Part shown: piece after piece, positions 44,107 through 53,021 of the stretch | Position numbering within the stretch: position 1 is the first letter of the stretch | Layout of the letters: every line of letters starts with the position of its first letter | Assembly (NCBI GenBank): GCA_050948825.1 | Contig: JBMNEO010000003.1 | Location: 372,001 to 436,000, forward strand | Direction: 5' to 3' | Source: DUQX01 sp050948825 | Lineage (GTDB): Bacteria > Bacillota > Dethiobacteria > DTU022 > UBA8154 | DNA: 64,000 nt | Made by a program: the position numbers and the translations under genes | The notes under the pieces: generated by a model | Database searches by the model: none | The model's input: the letters and a program-made list of their open reading frames with translations, nothing else | Told to the model about the DNA's origin: nothing

Positions 44107-44859
44107 TTATTGCTTTAGTTCCTGCGCCAGATCTTGAGCAATCTTTTTCATTCTTTTAATGTGAGCTTCTTTGCCGGTAGTGAACTGTGGCAACTTCCAC
44201 TCCATCTGCTGTAAATTGTTCACAATACCTGGCAGGAGATCAAAGGGAATGGAGAGCAGGATCAGCCCTTCTGGGAATAATTGCCTTGCTTTCATTCCAT
44301 GATAAAGGCCGGTAATCATCATATTTAATTCTCCGCTGACGTAGGGATGGATATACAACCATGAACAGCCAATCACCGTCGTTCCTTTGCTTTTCCACAT
44401 TTCACCACTGGTATAGCTCGCCGCTCTCAAAATTATTTCCGCATCCCCTACAGTTGCAGTGACAATTAAAATATCAGGTGCAAACGATAATTGATCATAA
44501 GGTGCAAAAGCTACATAGTTTACGCTGTTGCTGCTCAAAGTAGATATCTGATCATAAATTCTCCTGTTTGCCCTTGCATCGTCAAAAACCCCGAGCTTGG
44601 CCCCAATTTGACCACTCTCAAAAATAGGATCAGGTTCTTTCATACCTAAAATCAATGGGCCGACTATGCATTCAAAATCTTCCTGGGCTGCATAAAAAGG
44701 CCCTTCATCCTGTGCTTCTTTAAACATTTCGCAAAGGGCAAGTTTCTTATTAAGTTGTTTGATCCCGTCCGGTTTCCCCAACAAATACTTTACTCCTACC
44801 GGTTTTCTTTCAAAATTGAACTTATCAAATATTGACAAATCAATCAGCGATTTCCTCAT
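44107..44859 (-). CDS. DUF169 family protein
   Basis: A 250-residue protein of the DUF169 family: a start with FNFERKPVGVKYLLGKPDGI, CEMFKEAQDEGPFYAAQEDFEC, and VIGCSWLYIHPYVSGELN. Three conserved cysteines suggest a metal or cofactor site, but no function is known. It is oriented with the sigma-54 regulator and TRAP operon yet has its own terminator. Co-occurrence with anaerobic catabolism genes is all that can be inferred. Confidence 0.82.
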   Translation of the reverse strand: MRKSLIDLSIFDKFNFERKPVGVKYLLGKPDGIKQLNKKLALCEMFKEAQDEGPFYAAQEDFECIVGPLILGMKEPDPIFESGQIGAKLGVFDDARANRRIYDQISTLSSNSVNYVAFAPYDQLSFAPDILIVTATVGDAEIILRAASYTSGEMWKSKGTTVIGCSWLYIHPYVSGELNMMITGLYHGMKARQLFPEGLILLSIPFDLLPGIVNNLQQMEWKLPQFTTGKEAHIKRMKKIAQDLAQELKQ

Positions 44860-45259
44860 GTTATTAACCTCCTTTACTCGCGTTAGGTATTATATTTTTA
44901 TTTTAGATATTAACGCCAAATACCACCACCCCATCGTATGCTGATTCAGAATGCCAAAACATTTGGGCACCATTAAAATCTGAAATGTTACTATACTTCC
45001 TTATCCTTATGTATAGCAAGATTCGTACCATATTTATGGATAAGGGGGAAAACGACAATTCTGAAAGATAATTGTTCGCTCATTTTTTCATTTTAGGCAA
45101 TATGATATTCAAAACTGACACATATTTACCTGTAAAAAGAATATCATTCAAGCAGAAGAACTAAAAACGGCCCGTTGAAACGGGCCGTTGCAAAGTAATA
45201 AATTGCTGCCGGCAGAAAATACAATTATTCGATTATCCTTTATCTAATTACTATTGCAT
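44860..45259. other. Intergenic region between agrD and the DUF169 gene
   Basis: No coding region is seen. It holds the terminator at 45166-45189. The rest is AT-rich and presumably includes the DUF169 promoter. Confidence 0.5.
45166..45189 (-). terminator. Terminator after agrD
   Basis: AACGGCCCGTT and AACGGGCCGTT form an eleven-base stem, followed on the minus strand by TTTTTAGTT. Confidence 0.82.
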
Positions 45260-45388
45260 TTAAGCTTTGCGCAGCGCTTTCGGTGTAGGCGGTTGATAGA
45301 TCATCCAGCTACAAGCCCCGGCCGCGCTGATGCTGGCCAGCAGCATTAAGATTGTAGCGGCAGCTGTAAGCAGCATTGTTTTTTTCAT
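45260..45388 (-). CDS. agrD: AgrD-like cyclic lactone autoinducer prepeptide
   Basis: A 42-residue peptide from ATG 45388 (AAGGAGG upstream; a longer frame to 45448 lies inside agrB). It has an amphipathic/hydrophobic leader (MKKTMLLTAAATILMLLAS), a core around C26 (GACSWMIY) and a charged tail QPPTPKALRKA that AgrB would remove. The expected signal is a thiolactone of C26 with a residue near I30/Y31. Its start overlaps the agrB stop by four bases, the normal agrBD arrangement. Confidence 0.85.
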   Translation of the reverse strand: MKKTMLLTAAATILMLLASISAAGACSWMIYQPPTPKALRKA

Positions 45389-46035
45389 AAGCCTTTTGCC
45401 TCCTTTTGAAAAAAGTGAGAAAAAAACCTGTCCAACTTTTCCAGACACACTATCCCTGCCGGCAGCAAATTCAATGAAAGGAAGATAAACGCCATGCTTA
45501 TGGCTGCAGCTTCTCTTAAATAGCTCGCCCCGCAGGATACAATGCTGATTAACAGAACCGTAAGAATAAGCGCCACAATAAAGGTCAGCCTCTTTAAAAA
45601 AACACGCCTGCCCGCAGAAAGAGGATGGTTGGGGTGCTCCCGGGGGGCATACAACATTACAGCCAGCAATGTAATACCGGCAATTAGCAGGAAAATTGCA
45701 TATCTCCCGAAAGGAGCTAAGTAAAGAAGATAGTCTAACATAACTACAGCGCTAAAGCCCAGTAAAGGAAAAATGATAACGGAAGAAACCATACAAAATA
45801 CCGGCTTGCTTAAGTGCAGGCCCCCTCCAAACCTGCGTAAAGGTGCATATGCAAGCATTACAATGGCAATTTCTTTCAACAGGCCGGTAATTAACGCCAA
45901 CAAGAGAATAATTATCAGTATGGAAAGGTTGTGCATCAGAACGAAGGTCCCGTACGTAATGATTTCACGCCTGTCATCGTCATAACTAAGTTTGGAAGCA
46001 ATGTAGTTTCCCAAGAAATTTGCCATCCTGTGCAT
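45385..46035 (-). CDS. agrB: Accessory gene regulator protein B (AgrB)
   Basis: A 216-residue membrane endopeptidase with five to six spans. The active-site region RRFGGGLHLSKPVFC carries the catalytic His and Cys. It cleaves and cyclises AgrD at the membrane. GGAGGAG lies ten bases before ATG 46035. It is coupled to agrD and divergent from the sensor-like gene at 46309. Confidence 0.92.
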   Translation of the reverse strand: MHRMANFLGNYIASKLSYDDDRREIITYGTFVLMHNLSILIIILLLALITGLLKEIAIVMLAYAPLRRFGGGLHLSKPVFCMVSSVIIFPLLGFSAVVMLDYLLYLAPFGRYAIFLLIAGITLLAVMLYAPREHPNHPLSAGRRVFLKRLTFIVALILTVLLISIVSCGASYLREAAAISMAFIFLSLNLLPAGIVCLEKLDRFFSHFFQKEAKGL

Positions 46036-46308
46036 ATAATCAAATCTCCTCCAATTTTTTCATAGTTATACTATTAATATCGACAAACCTGCAGTATTTT
46101 TTATAGATATAGAAAAAATTATTTAGGAAGTATAAAAGTTTAGAGAATACAAGAAGGATTTTTATTCCTTTTTATCGAATAGTATTATTGATAGCTGCTA
46201 AAAAAAGAGGAGAGCTGCTCTTTGGGAGTGGCTCTCTTTATTAAGAATTCTCCAGGTTACTATTATTGCGGTCTTATTCAACAAACTAAAAAATGGAAGG
46301 TAAAACAA

Positions 46309-46800
46309 ATGTATTTCTATATACTGCTTGTTTTAAGGAATACCATTGAAACATGTTGTCTATTTATAATCGGAGGTTATACTGCAAAAAGAATACTGCC
46401 CATATCCAAAATACTGGCATTAAGCGTAATTTATAGCATTATAATCATGCTCATCAGGACGATCCCCATAAAATTCGGAATCCACACCATAATTGGCATG
46501 ACAATGATGATAATCTTTTACTATAATTTTTTTGATTTGAATATTAATCAGTCCGCAATCGCTGTTTTTTCTACTTTTGTATTACTTGTAGCAATTGAAT
46601 GGCTTAATTCATACTTCTTCTTAAATTTATTGGAAGGTCTCTCACTTAAGGAAATGGGAAAAACAATCAACACACCGGAGATGTTTATAACCGGACTTCC
46701 TCCATTATTAATACTCGTCCTGCTGGCACTCGTTGCGAGGATTTCATTATCTAGGAAATTGAAAAGTATTAATGAATCAATCCCGAATAAATCGGAATAA
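46309..46800 (+). CDS. AgrC-like membrane sensor domain without kinase
   Basis: A 163-residue protein from ATG 46309 (GGAAGG upstream). It has five predicted membrane segments and the pattern IRTIPIKFGIHTIIGM, as in N-terminal domains of clostridial AgrC-type receptors. It stops at the point where a histidine kinase would begin (KLKSINESIPNKSE), and none follows. Either it is a stand-alone peptide sensor or a truncated receptor. It is about 270 bases divergent from agrB and 50 bases upstream of the GGDEF/HD-GYP gene. Low sequence identity makes the family call tentative. Confidence 0.6.
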   Translation: MYFYILLVLRNTIETCCLFIIGGYTAKRILPISKILALSVIYSIIIMLIRTIPIKFGIHTIIGMTMMIIFYYNFFDLNINQSAIAVFSTFVLLVAIEWLNSYFFLNLLEGLSLKEMGKTINTPEMFITGLPPLLILVLLALVARISLSRKLKSINESIPNKSE

Positions 46801-46852
46801 AATGCTATTGATGGGGTCTGAATAATTTTAATTCCGGGGAGTTGACCTTCGG

Positions 46853-49114
46853 TTGAAACATGAAGAAAAAAAACGCTTTCAAAAAATTGAACAACTGGTC
46901 CCCATGATCCGAATAGCAACAGTACTTTTTGTAACCTTAATTATTATCGAATCTATACCTTTAGATTTTAACGCTTATTACCTCTGGCCTGTTTTTTGTT
47001 TCCCTCTGCTGCTTTACATGGGGCTAATGAGCCTGGACAAGCTTTATAAACGTTTTAAAACTATCAATCCTCTGGTACCCGAACATCTGGAGATGTTTGT
47101 CTTTTTAGGGCTAGCATTGCTGCTGATCTATGTAACCGGCGGGGACGAAAGCAATTATAAAATTATCTATCTTTTTCCGGTAATATTTTACAGCTTAAAA
47201 TTCGGATCCAGATGGGGATACGTTATTTCTTCGTTAAACACAGCAATGATCCTTTATTTAAAACTTACTAATATTCAAACTGATTATATCCACCTGGAAG
47301 TAGATCTGGTTTTGACAGGCATGTTTTTCCTCTTTAGCTGGCTTATTGGCAATATGGTCGATCTGGAACGGCTAATCAGGAAACGCCTCTTAAGGGCTGT
47401 AGTACGGGATGAACTGACCGGGCTATACAATTATCGTTATTTCCGGCAGCAATTAAAGGAAATGATTAAAGAACACAAGCAGGATAGCAGCACGTGGAAA
47501 ATTGGGTTAATCTTAATAGACCTGGACAACTTTAAACTATACAACGAAGTGCTGGGGCATTTATCCGGTGATATTCTGCTGCAAAAAGTAGCTTCTACGA
47601 TTAATAATTATCTGGGGAAGGATGATTTTGCAGCCCGTTACGGTGGAGATGAATTTGCCGTTGTTATCTCAACACAAGAGACATCCCATGTTATCGGCAA
47701 AGCGGAAAAAATTAGAAAGGAAATAAATGCTTATGATAACGACATCCTGGGAAGCGATTGGAATCTGGCAGCCTCTCTGGGAATTGCCCTTTTCCCCGAC
47801 CACGCTGAAGACTTAGAAAGCCTGGTGCAGAAGGCTGACGAAGCTTTGTACAAGGCGAAAATGACAAAAGGAAACAGGGTGCAGGTTTACTATTCCGTTT
47901 TCGACCGCCTCAGCGAGAAAAAGCTTAATATCGTAAATGATTTTTTAACTACAGTTAAAACACTGCTTTCGGTACTCCAAGCCAAAGATATTTTTACCTA
48001 CGGACACAGTGAGAGAGTGCTCGTTTATGCTCAAGTTATCTCTAGAAAGCTTGGATTACCTTCAAGCGAACTGGCCTTAATTGAATATGCCGCTTTTCTT
48101 CACGATATCGGCAAAATTGAAATTGAGCGGGAAATCCTCAACAAACCCGAACCATTGACAGAAAAAGAGCAAGCCCTTTTAAACCAACACCCGCTCTGGA
48201 GCGCTGAAATAATTAAACCATTTAAAAAGATGGAACCTGTCTTGCCTCTTATTATACACCACCATGAAAAGTATGACGGGAAAGGCTATCCTTACGGCTT
48301 AAAGGGCGACGATATCCCCCTTGGAGCAAGAATAATCGCTGTAGCTGACGCTTTTGATCAGCTAACAGCGGATCGTCCTTTTAAAAAAGGAAAAACTATT
48401 CATGAAGGAATAGAATTCTTAAAGCAAAACAAATGGTCACGCTTCGATCCGCTTATTGTAGATATCTTTTCAAACTGCCTCAGCGAATATGAAAATATCT
48501 CCCGGATTATTGAATGGCCAAAAGACCTTACACTGCTTGTACCTGCAGGTTATCTCCCCGGCAGTTTTCTCAAAGGCTATCACTATTTAGATTTTTACAG
48601 CGGGGATATCCATTTTGCCATTAAAGCTACAACCTACCTTGCGGCCGGTATAGCCAATAATGAAAAATGCATTTATTATACCAACGAAAAAAAAGAAGAG
48701 ATATTAGTTAATGAGCTAAACCAATATTCGTACCGGGGCACCCGACTGAAAACTATTATTAAAGAAAACCAGCTATCTGTGTTTAATAATTTGGAGAATG
48801 TAATAAAATTTATTAAAAGAAAAGCTAAAACCGAGTTTGAAACCAAAAAGATTTTTAAAAAACTTTTGGACGAGGCTAATCAGGAAGGATATACTTCTAT
48901 TCGTGTGCTCCTGGACGGGTCATCTTTACCGCTTAAAAACGATAATCTTATTACCTGGGAAAATAATCTTACACGATGTATAAAAGATATGGATATTGTC
49001 ATAATTTGCCTGTATAATATCAACGAAAACAGTATTGATATGATGAATTTACTGCACAGCATGCACGCAAAGCCGCTGCTAGATGAGGAGAACACAGATG
49101 CAAAAGAAAAATGA
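46853..49114 (+). CDS. Membrane GGDEF / HD-GYP / MEDS-domain protein
   Basis: A 753-residue protein, TTG start after GGGGAG. Six membrane segments (about 20-165) precede a GGDEF domain with intact RYGGDEF (262-268) and no RxxD inhibitory site, then an HD-GYP domain with HDIGK (417-421) and HHHEKYDGKGYP (469-480). The last 190 residues (SGDIHFAIKATTYLAAGIANNEKCIYYTNE region, from about 575) look like a MEDS (DcmR sensory) domain. It could both make and break c-di-GMP. It lies in the agr-like locus and overlaps the Spo0E-like gene by 17 bases. Confidence 0.88.
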   Translation: MKHEEKKRFQKIEQLVPMIRIATVLFVTLIIIESIPLDFNAYYLWPVFCFPLLLYMGLMSLDKLYKRFKTINPLVPEHLEMFVFLGLALLLIYVTGGDESNYKIIYLFPVIFYSLKFGSRWGYVISSLNTAMILYLKLTNIQTDYIHLEVDLVLTGMFFLFSWLIGNMVDLERLIRKRLLRAVVRDELTGLYNYRYFRQQLKEMIKEHKQDSSTWKIGLILIDLDNFKLYNEVLGHLSGDILLQKVASTINNYLGKDDFAARYGGDEFAVVISTQETSHVIGKAEKIRKEINAYDNDILGSDWNLAASLGIALFPDHAEDLESLVQKADEALYKAKMTKGNRVQVYYSVFDRLSEKKLNIVNDFLTTVKTLLSVLQAKDIFTYGHSERVLVYAQVISRKLGLPSSELALIEYAAFLHDIGKIEIEREILNKPEPLTEKEQALLNQHPLWSAEIIKPFKKMEPVLPLIIHHHEKYDGKGYPYGLKGDDIPLGARIIAVADAFDQLTADRPFKKGKTIHEGIEFLKQNKWSRFDPLIVDIFSNCLSEYENISRIIEWPKDLTLLVPAGYLPGSFLKGYHYLDFYSGDIHFAIKATTYLAAGIANNEKCIYYTNEKKEEILVNELNQYSYRGTRLKTIIKENQLSVFNNLENVIKFIKRKAKTEFETKKIFKKLLDEANQEGYTSIRVLLDGSSLPLKNDNLITWENNLTRCIKDMDIVIICLYNINENSIDMMNLLHSMHAKPLLDEENTDAKEK

Positions 49115-49292
49115 TCTGCAACAATTAGACGCGGAAATTCAGAAATTGAAGGAATTATTGCAGCAAAAAATAATAGAGTATAAAAATATTTCCCATCCCG
49201 AGGTCATTTTAATCTCTAAAAGGTTGGATGAAAAATTAAATGCATACATGAGGCATCTGAATAATTTAGATATAAAAGCACCGAAAAAATAA
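49098..49292 (+). CDS. Spo0E-like sporulation regulatory phosphatase
   Basis: A 64-residue helical hairpin protein from ATG 49098 with GAGGAG eight bases upstream. It has the family pattern of a first helix LDAEIQKLKELLQQKI and a second with VILISKRLDEKLNAYM, where the usual S-x-x-LD signature is seen as SKRLD. Spo0E-type phosphatases dephosphorylate Spo0A~P and delay sporulation. It overlaps the c-di-GMP gene, implying joint expression. Confidence 0.78.
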   Translation: MQKKNDLQQLDAEIQKLKELLQQKIIEYKNISHPEVILISKRLDEKLNAYMRHLNNLDIKAPKK

Positions 49293-49365
49293 CACCTTGC
49301 GTCAAATAATTATTTGCAAAGGGGATAAAATACCTGGCAGTTTAATAAGCATAAGAGGTGTTATC

Positions 49366-49989
49366 TTATAAAGATTTTACGAAAAAGTCGGATAGCACTT
49401 CAGCCGCCTTTGCTTCCTGCCCCCACCAGAAATGGTCAACACCATCAACAGCCTGAAGATTGCCGGGTTCGAGGAGGCTCGTTTCCTTAATAATTGTTGA
49501 CGGCAAGGCAACTTCGTCTTCTGTACCATAGACAATAAAAACCGGTTTTGGCACCTCAGCGAGAAGCCCTTCGGGTATAATCGGGGAAACCGCCGCTACA
49601 GCTTTAACCTGGTTGTTGCGCATACCCGAGGAGAGAGCTACCATCCCGCCAAAAGAATATCCCATTATTCCCAGGCGGTCAGGATTTACCCCACTGCACT
49701 TCGACAAAAAAGAAAGAGCAGCCTGCGCATCATCACCTTCGCCAATTCCCCCGTCGAAGGCCCCCCTGCTCATACCAACGCCTCTGAAGTTAAAACGTAA
49801 GGCCGCTATACCCTTTTCCGCCAATGCCCGGCTGACTGCAAGAATCACGTTATTATCCATATTCCCGCCGTAGAGAGGGTGGGGATGACAGAGTACCGCC
49901 CCCGGGATAAGACGGGATGTTTGGGGCAGGGATAGATAGCCCTCAAGCTCCAGCCCGTTGCTTTGAAAGCTTACTTTTTTTTCCGGCAT
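49366..49989 (-). CDS. Alpha/beta hydrolase (dienelactone hydrolase-like)
   Basis: A 207-residue hydrolase with nucleophile elbow GYSFGG, oxyanion-side HPHPLYGGNMDN, acid IVYGTEDEV and histidine GVDHFWWG. This layout matches a conserved bacterial hydrolase family of unknown substrate. GGGTTG is the only weak ribosome site near ATG 49989. It is monocistronic. Confidence 0.88.
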   Translation of the reverse strand: MPEKKVSFQSNGLELEGYLSLPQTSRLIPGAVLCHPHPLYGGNMDNNVILAVSRALAEKGIAALRFNFRGVGMSRGAFDGGIGEGDDAQAALSFLSKCSGVNPDRLGIMGYSFGGMVALSSGMRNNQVKAVAAVSPIIPEGLLAEVPKPVFIVYGTEDEVALPSTIIKETSLLEPGNLQAVDGVDHFWWGQEAKAAEVLSDFFVKSL

Positions 49990-50072
49990 TATAATACAAC
50001 CCTTTCTAATTCAAAGCATGAGAAATTGAATGTCTTTCCAAACAAGCAGGTTAGTAACCATTAATAAATAAA

Positions 50073-50146
50073 TGGAGCGGGTGATGGGAATCGAACCCAC
50101 ACGACTGGCTTGGAAGGCCAGGGCTCTGCCATTGAGCTACACCCGC
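50073..50146 (-). tRNA. tRNA-Gly (TCC)
   Basis: A 74-base cloverleaf with acceptor GCGGGTG/CACCCGC, anticodon loop CTTCCAA (anticodon TCC) and encoded CCA. A promoter TTGCAC-17-TATAAT lies at 50215-50187 on the minus strand. Confidence 0.95.
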
Positions 50147-50186
50147 ATATCAGGAAATATTTTTTCTTCATTTATTTCGCTTTTAT

Positions 50187-50215
50187 ATTATAACGCCTTC
50201 TTTGCTTAAGTGCAA
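50187..50215 (-). promoter_or_regulatory. Promoter of tRNA-Gly
   Basis: TTGCAC (50215-50210) and TATAAT (50192-50187), 17 bases apart. Confidence 0.75.
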
Positions 50216-50378
50216 GCCCAATACTTTTTCCAATTGTCTTTAGGCATCATAATTTATTGAACAATTTATATACGATCTACACAGCTACAGCAATTTAATA
50301 AAATGTATAAATAAAGGAGTTCTCACCAAATATATAGAAATAATACAGAAGGTTATATTTTAATATCGAGGGGTTGCA

Positions 50379-51071
50379 ATGCAGAAAATAAAAGAGACCG
50401 TTACAGAAGTTGTTTCCGCAGTAATACCGATTACGTTGTTGATTACAATTTTACAATTTACAATCATTAAATTACCGGTCAATGATTTCCTTCAGTTTAT
50501 TATAGGCATTATTATGGTCGGCAGCGGGCTCATTTTTTTCTTGTTAGGAGCCCAGATCGGGATTTTACCTATAGGAGAGTTAATTGGCGCAGCTTTGCCG
50601 AAAACAGGTAAGTTATGGCTGGCAGTACCTTTTGGCCTGCTTTTGGGATTTGTTATAGCAGTTGCCGACCCTGACGTTCAAGTGCTGGCAATACAGGTTG
50701 ATATGGTTTCCGAAGGGTTAATCTCAAAAACTATACTGATCGTCGCCGTATCACTGGGGGTGGCAATATCTGTAGCGCTTTCCCTGCTGCGCATCGTTTT
50801 GAATATTTCGCTGCACATACTTTTGATTGCCGGATACGGCCTGATTTTGATTTTGTCTGTTATTGCTCCTTCACATTTTATTCCAGTTTCCCTCGATTCC
50901 GGGGGGGTTGCCACTGGTCCACTGATTGTTCCTTTTATTTTAGCTTTAGGTATAGGAATCAGTTCAGTGTTAGCAGGGAAAAGTTCTTCCGCCGATAGTT
51001 TTGGGTTAGTTGCGCTGGCCTCCCTAGGACCGATATTAGCTTTGCTATTGTTAGGAGTGATTTATTATTGA
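50379..51071 (+). CDS. DUF1538 family membrane protein, first of pair
   Basis: A 230-residue membrane protein of seven or so spans with the DUF1538 block SLDSGGVATGPLIVPFILALG. Homologous pairs (UmpA/UmpB) have been reported as Na+/H+ antiporters in Halomonas; whether that holds here is unknown. Its stop overlaps the TTG start of the second DUF1538 gene by four bases, and a PII-like gene follows. Confidence 0.85.
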   Translation: MQKIKETVTEVVSAVIPITLLITILQFTIIKLPVNDFLQFIIGIIMVGSGLIFFLLGAQIGILPIGELIGAALPKTGKLWLAVPFGLLLGFVIAVADPDVQVLAIQVDMVSEGLISKTILIVAVSLGVAISVALSLLRIVLNISLHILLIAGYGLILILSVIAPSHFIPVSLDSGGVATGPLIVPFILALGIGISSVLAGKSSSADSFGLVALASLGPILALLLLGVIYY

Positions 51072-51838
51072 ACGCAGTTATAGTCTTTGAAGGATTTGGT
51101 CAGGTGCTTCTAGAGGTTGCCCTGGCGCTAATTCCCCTCGTCATTGCATTTTGGGTCTTTCAGGTATTCTTAATAAAACTGTCCAAGGATAGGATTGTCA
51201 ATCTTATTAAAGGAATAGTGCTGACCTTTATCGGGTTATCTTTATTTCTGCAGGGTGTTAATGTGGGATTTTTACCTGTCGGGCAGGCAATAGGATTTGA
51301 ACTTGGCAGCAAGTCCTATAATTGGGCTTTGATCCCCATAGGGTTTATACTGGGCTTTGTGATCACTTTTGCCGAACCCACTGTGCGTATTATGAACCTT
51401 GAAGTAGAGAAAGTATCCAGCGGATATATCCGCCGGCAATTTATGCTTTATACTCTTTCTTTTGGGGTAGGAACAGCTGTTGCCGCTGCCATGGCCAGGA
51501 TTTTAATAGGTTTTCCTTTATGGTACATTATCCTCCCCGGATATTTGATTGCCTTTATCATGATTTACTTTTCAAAGCGTACATTTGTCTCCATTGCTTT
51601 TGATTCCGGCGGAGTTGCCACAGGGCCGCTAACAGTAACCTTTATCATGGCAATTGCCATCGGTGCCGCCTCCTCAATCCCGGGCAGGAATGCACTGTTG
51701 GATGGTTTCGGCTTGACAGCATTAGTAGCTCTTGCGCCGATTTTAGCGGTGCAGGTTCTAGGATTCCTTTACACTAGAAAAGAGAAGGAAAATGAGGAAG
51801 TTAACGATAATAACGATACACTCAGGGAGGAAATCTAA
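51068..51838 (+). CDS. DUF1538 family membrane protein, second of pair
   Basis: A 256-residue relative of the preceding protein, with VSIAFDSGGVATGPLTVTFIMA in the same place and a short acidic tail (KEKENEEVNDNNDT). TTG start coupled to the previous stop. The pair probably forms one transporter. The next gene, PII-like, begins right after the stop. Confidence 0.85.
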   Translation: MNAVIVFEGFGQVLLEVALALIPLVIAFWVFQVFLIKLSKDRIVNLIKGIVLTFIGLSLFLQGVNVGFLPVGQAIGFELGSKSYNWALIPIGFILGFVITFAEPTVRIMNLEVEKVSSGYIRRQFMLYTLSFGVGTAVAAAMARILIGFPLWYIILPGYLIAFIMIYFSKRTFVSIAFDSGGVATGPLTVTFIMAIAIGAASSIPGRNALLDGFGLTALVALAPILAVQVLGFLYTRKEKENEEVNDNNDTLREEI

Positions 51839-52171
51839 ATGGACGGCAATATGCAATTTGATTTAATTATCACCATTGTTAACAAAGGGCACGCTGAAAA
51901 AGTTGTTGAAGCTTCTAAAAAAGCAGGGGCAGAAGGGGGTACTATTATTTTAGGCAGGGGAACCGGCATCCATGAAAAAGCAAAACTGTTTGGGATTACC
52001 ATTGAGCCGGAGAAAGAGCTGATTCTAACCCTTATCAAAAGAGAACTCACGCAAACAGTCCTGGATGCAATCGTAACCAAAGCAGATTTATGTAAGCCCG
52101 GAAAGGGTATAGCTTTTGTTCTCGAAATAGGAAAGGTAGTAGGCATCAGCCATCTGTTAGCGAAAGAATAA
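51839..52171 (+). CDS. PII-like signalling protein
   Basis: A 110-residue protein of the GlnB/PII fold: FDLIITIVNKGHAEKVVEASKKAG at the N-terminus and GKGIAFVLEIGKVVGISHL at the end. The T-loop lacks the uridylylated tyrosine region of GlnB, so it is not a classical nitrogen PII. With a DUF1538 partner it may sense a nucleotide and gate the transporter. GGGAGG precedes the ATG. Confidence 0.85.
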   Translation: MDGNMQFDLIITIVNKGHAEKVVEASKKAGAEGGTIILGRGTGIHEKAKLFGITIEPEKELILTLIKRELTQTVLDAIVTKADLCKPGKGIAFVLEIGKVVGISHLLAKE

Positions 52172-52277
52172 AGATAATGAAAAAAAAAATTTAAATCAGA
52201 CTACATATTGCTGGCAAATATTCTTAGTAGACGAAACTTTTATTTCAACACCAATAAACGTAAATAATAAAGGATAG

Positions 52278-53021
52278 TTAGTAAACCATTAGCCCTTCCA
52301 CAAAAGCTCTGGTACGCGAGTCTTCCGGGGAGGTAAAGACCTTTTCCGTCTCCCCGGCCTCTATAATACGCCCCTCGTGCATGAAAATTACCTCCTGTGC
52401 GATTCGTCTGGCCTGGAAAATATTGTGAGTCACCATGATGATCGTCATGGCTGTCTCGCGGTTTAAATCCATGATCAGCCGTTCGATCAGCTCCACGTTT
52501 GACGGATCCAGGTTGGCCGTGGGCTCATCCAAAAGCAGCAAGGCAGGTTCAAAAGCAACCGCCCTTGCCAGAGCCACGCGCTGGGCCTCACCTCCGGAAA
52601 GGGTAGCGGCATGTCTCCTGGCAAATTCCCGCAAACCAACTTTTCCCAGCAGTATGTCCACCCGTTCCCTGATCTCTTCTCTGGCAAAACGGCGCGCCTT
52701 AAGGCCAAACGCAACGTTTTCTTCCACGCTGGTACCGAAAAGCAGAGGTTTTTGAAAAACAAGAGTCATCCCCCGGCGCGCGACATCGGCGCGGCCGTTC
52801 ACATTTATAGATATGGACCTGCCCTGAAAGTAAACCTCCCCCCCGGTGGGCGGCTCCAGCATATTCACAAGGCGTAGCAAGGTACTTTTCCCCGCCCCGC
52901 TGGGTCCGATTATGCCATAAATCCTCCCCTTGCGTATAGAAAGCTGGTCGATATGAAGGACTTCTTTTTCATAAACCTTGGATAGGTTTTTCACTTCGAG
53001 AATAATTTCTTTACCGGGCAA
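52278..53021 (-). CDS. tupC: Tungstate ABC transporter ATP-binding protein TupC
   Basis: A 247-residue ABC ATPase from TTG 53021 (GGGGGAGG upstream). It has Walker A GPSGAGKSTLL, Q-loop VFQKPLLF, signature LSGGEAQRVALARA, Walker B LLLLDEPTANLD and switch histidine VTHN. It powers the TupB permease and overlaps its end by 11 bases. The tungstate assignment comes from TupA. Confidence 0.9.
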   Translation of the reverse strand: MPGKEIILEVKNLSKVYEKEVLHIDQLSIRKGRIYGIIGPSGAGKSTLLRLVNMLEPPTGGEVYFQGRSISINVNGRADVARRGMTLVFQKPLLFGTSVEENVAFGLKARRFAREEIRERVDILLGKVGLREFARRHAATLSGGEAQRVALARAVAFEPALLLLDEPTANLDPSNVELIERLIMDLNRETAMTIIMVTHNIFQARRIAQEVIFMHEGRIIEAGETEKVFTSPEDSRTRAFVEGLMVY

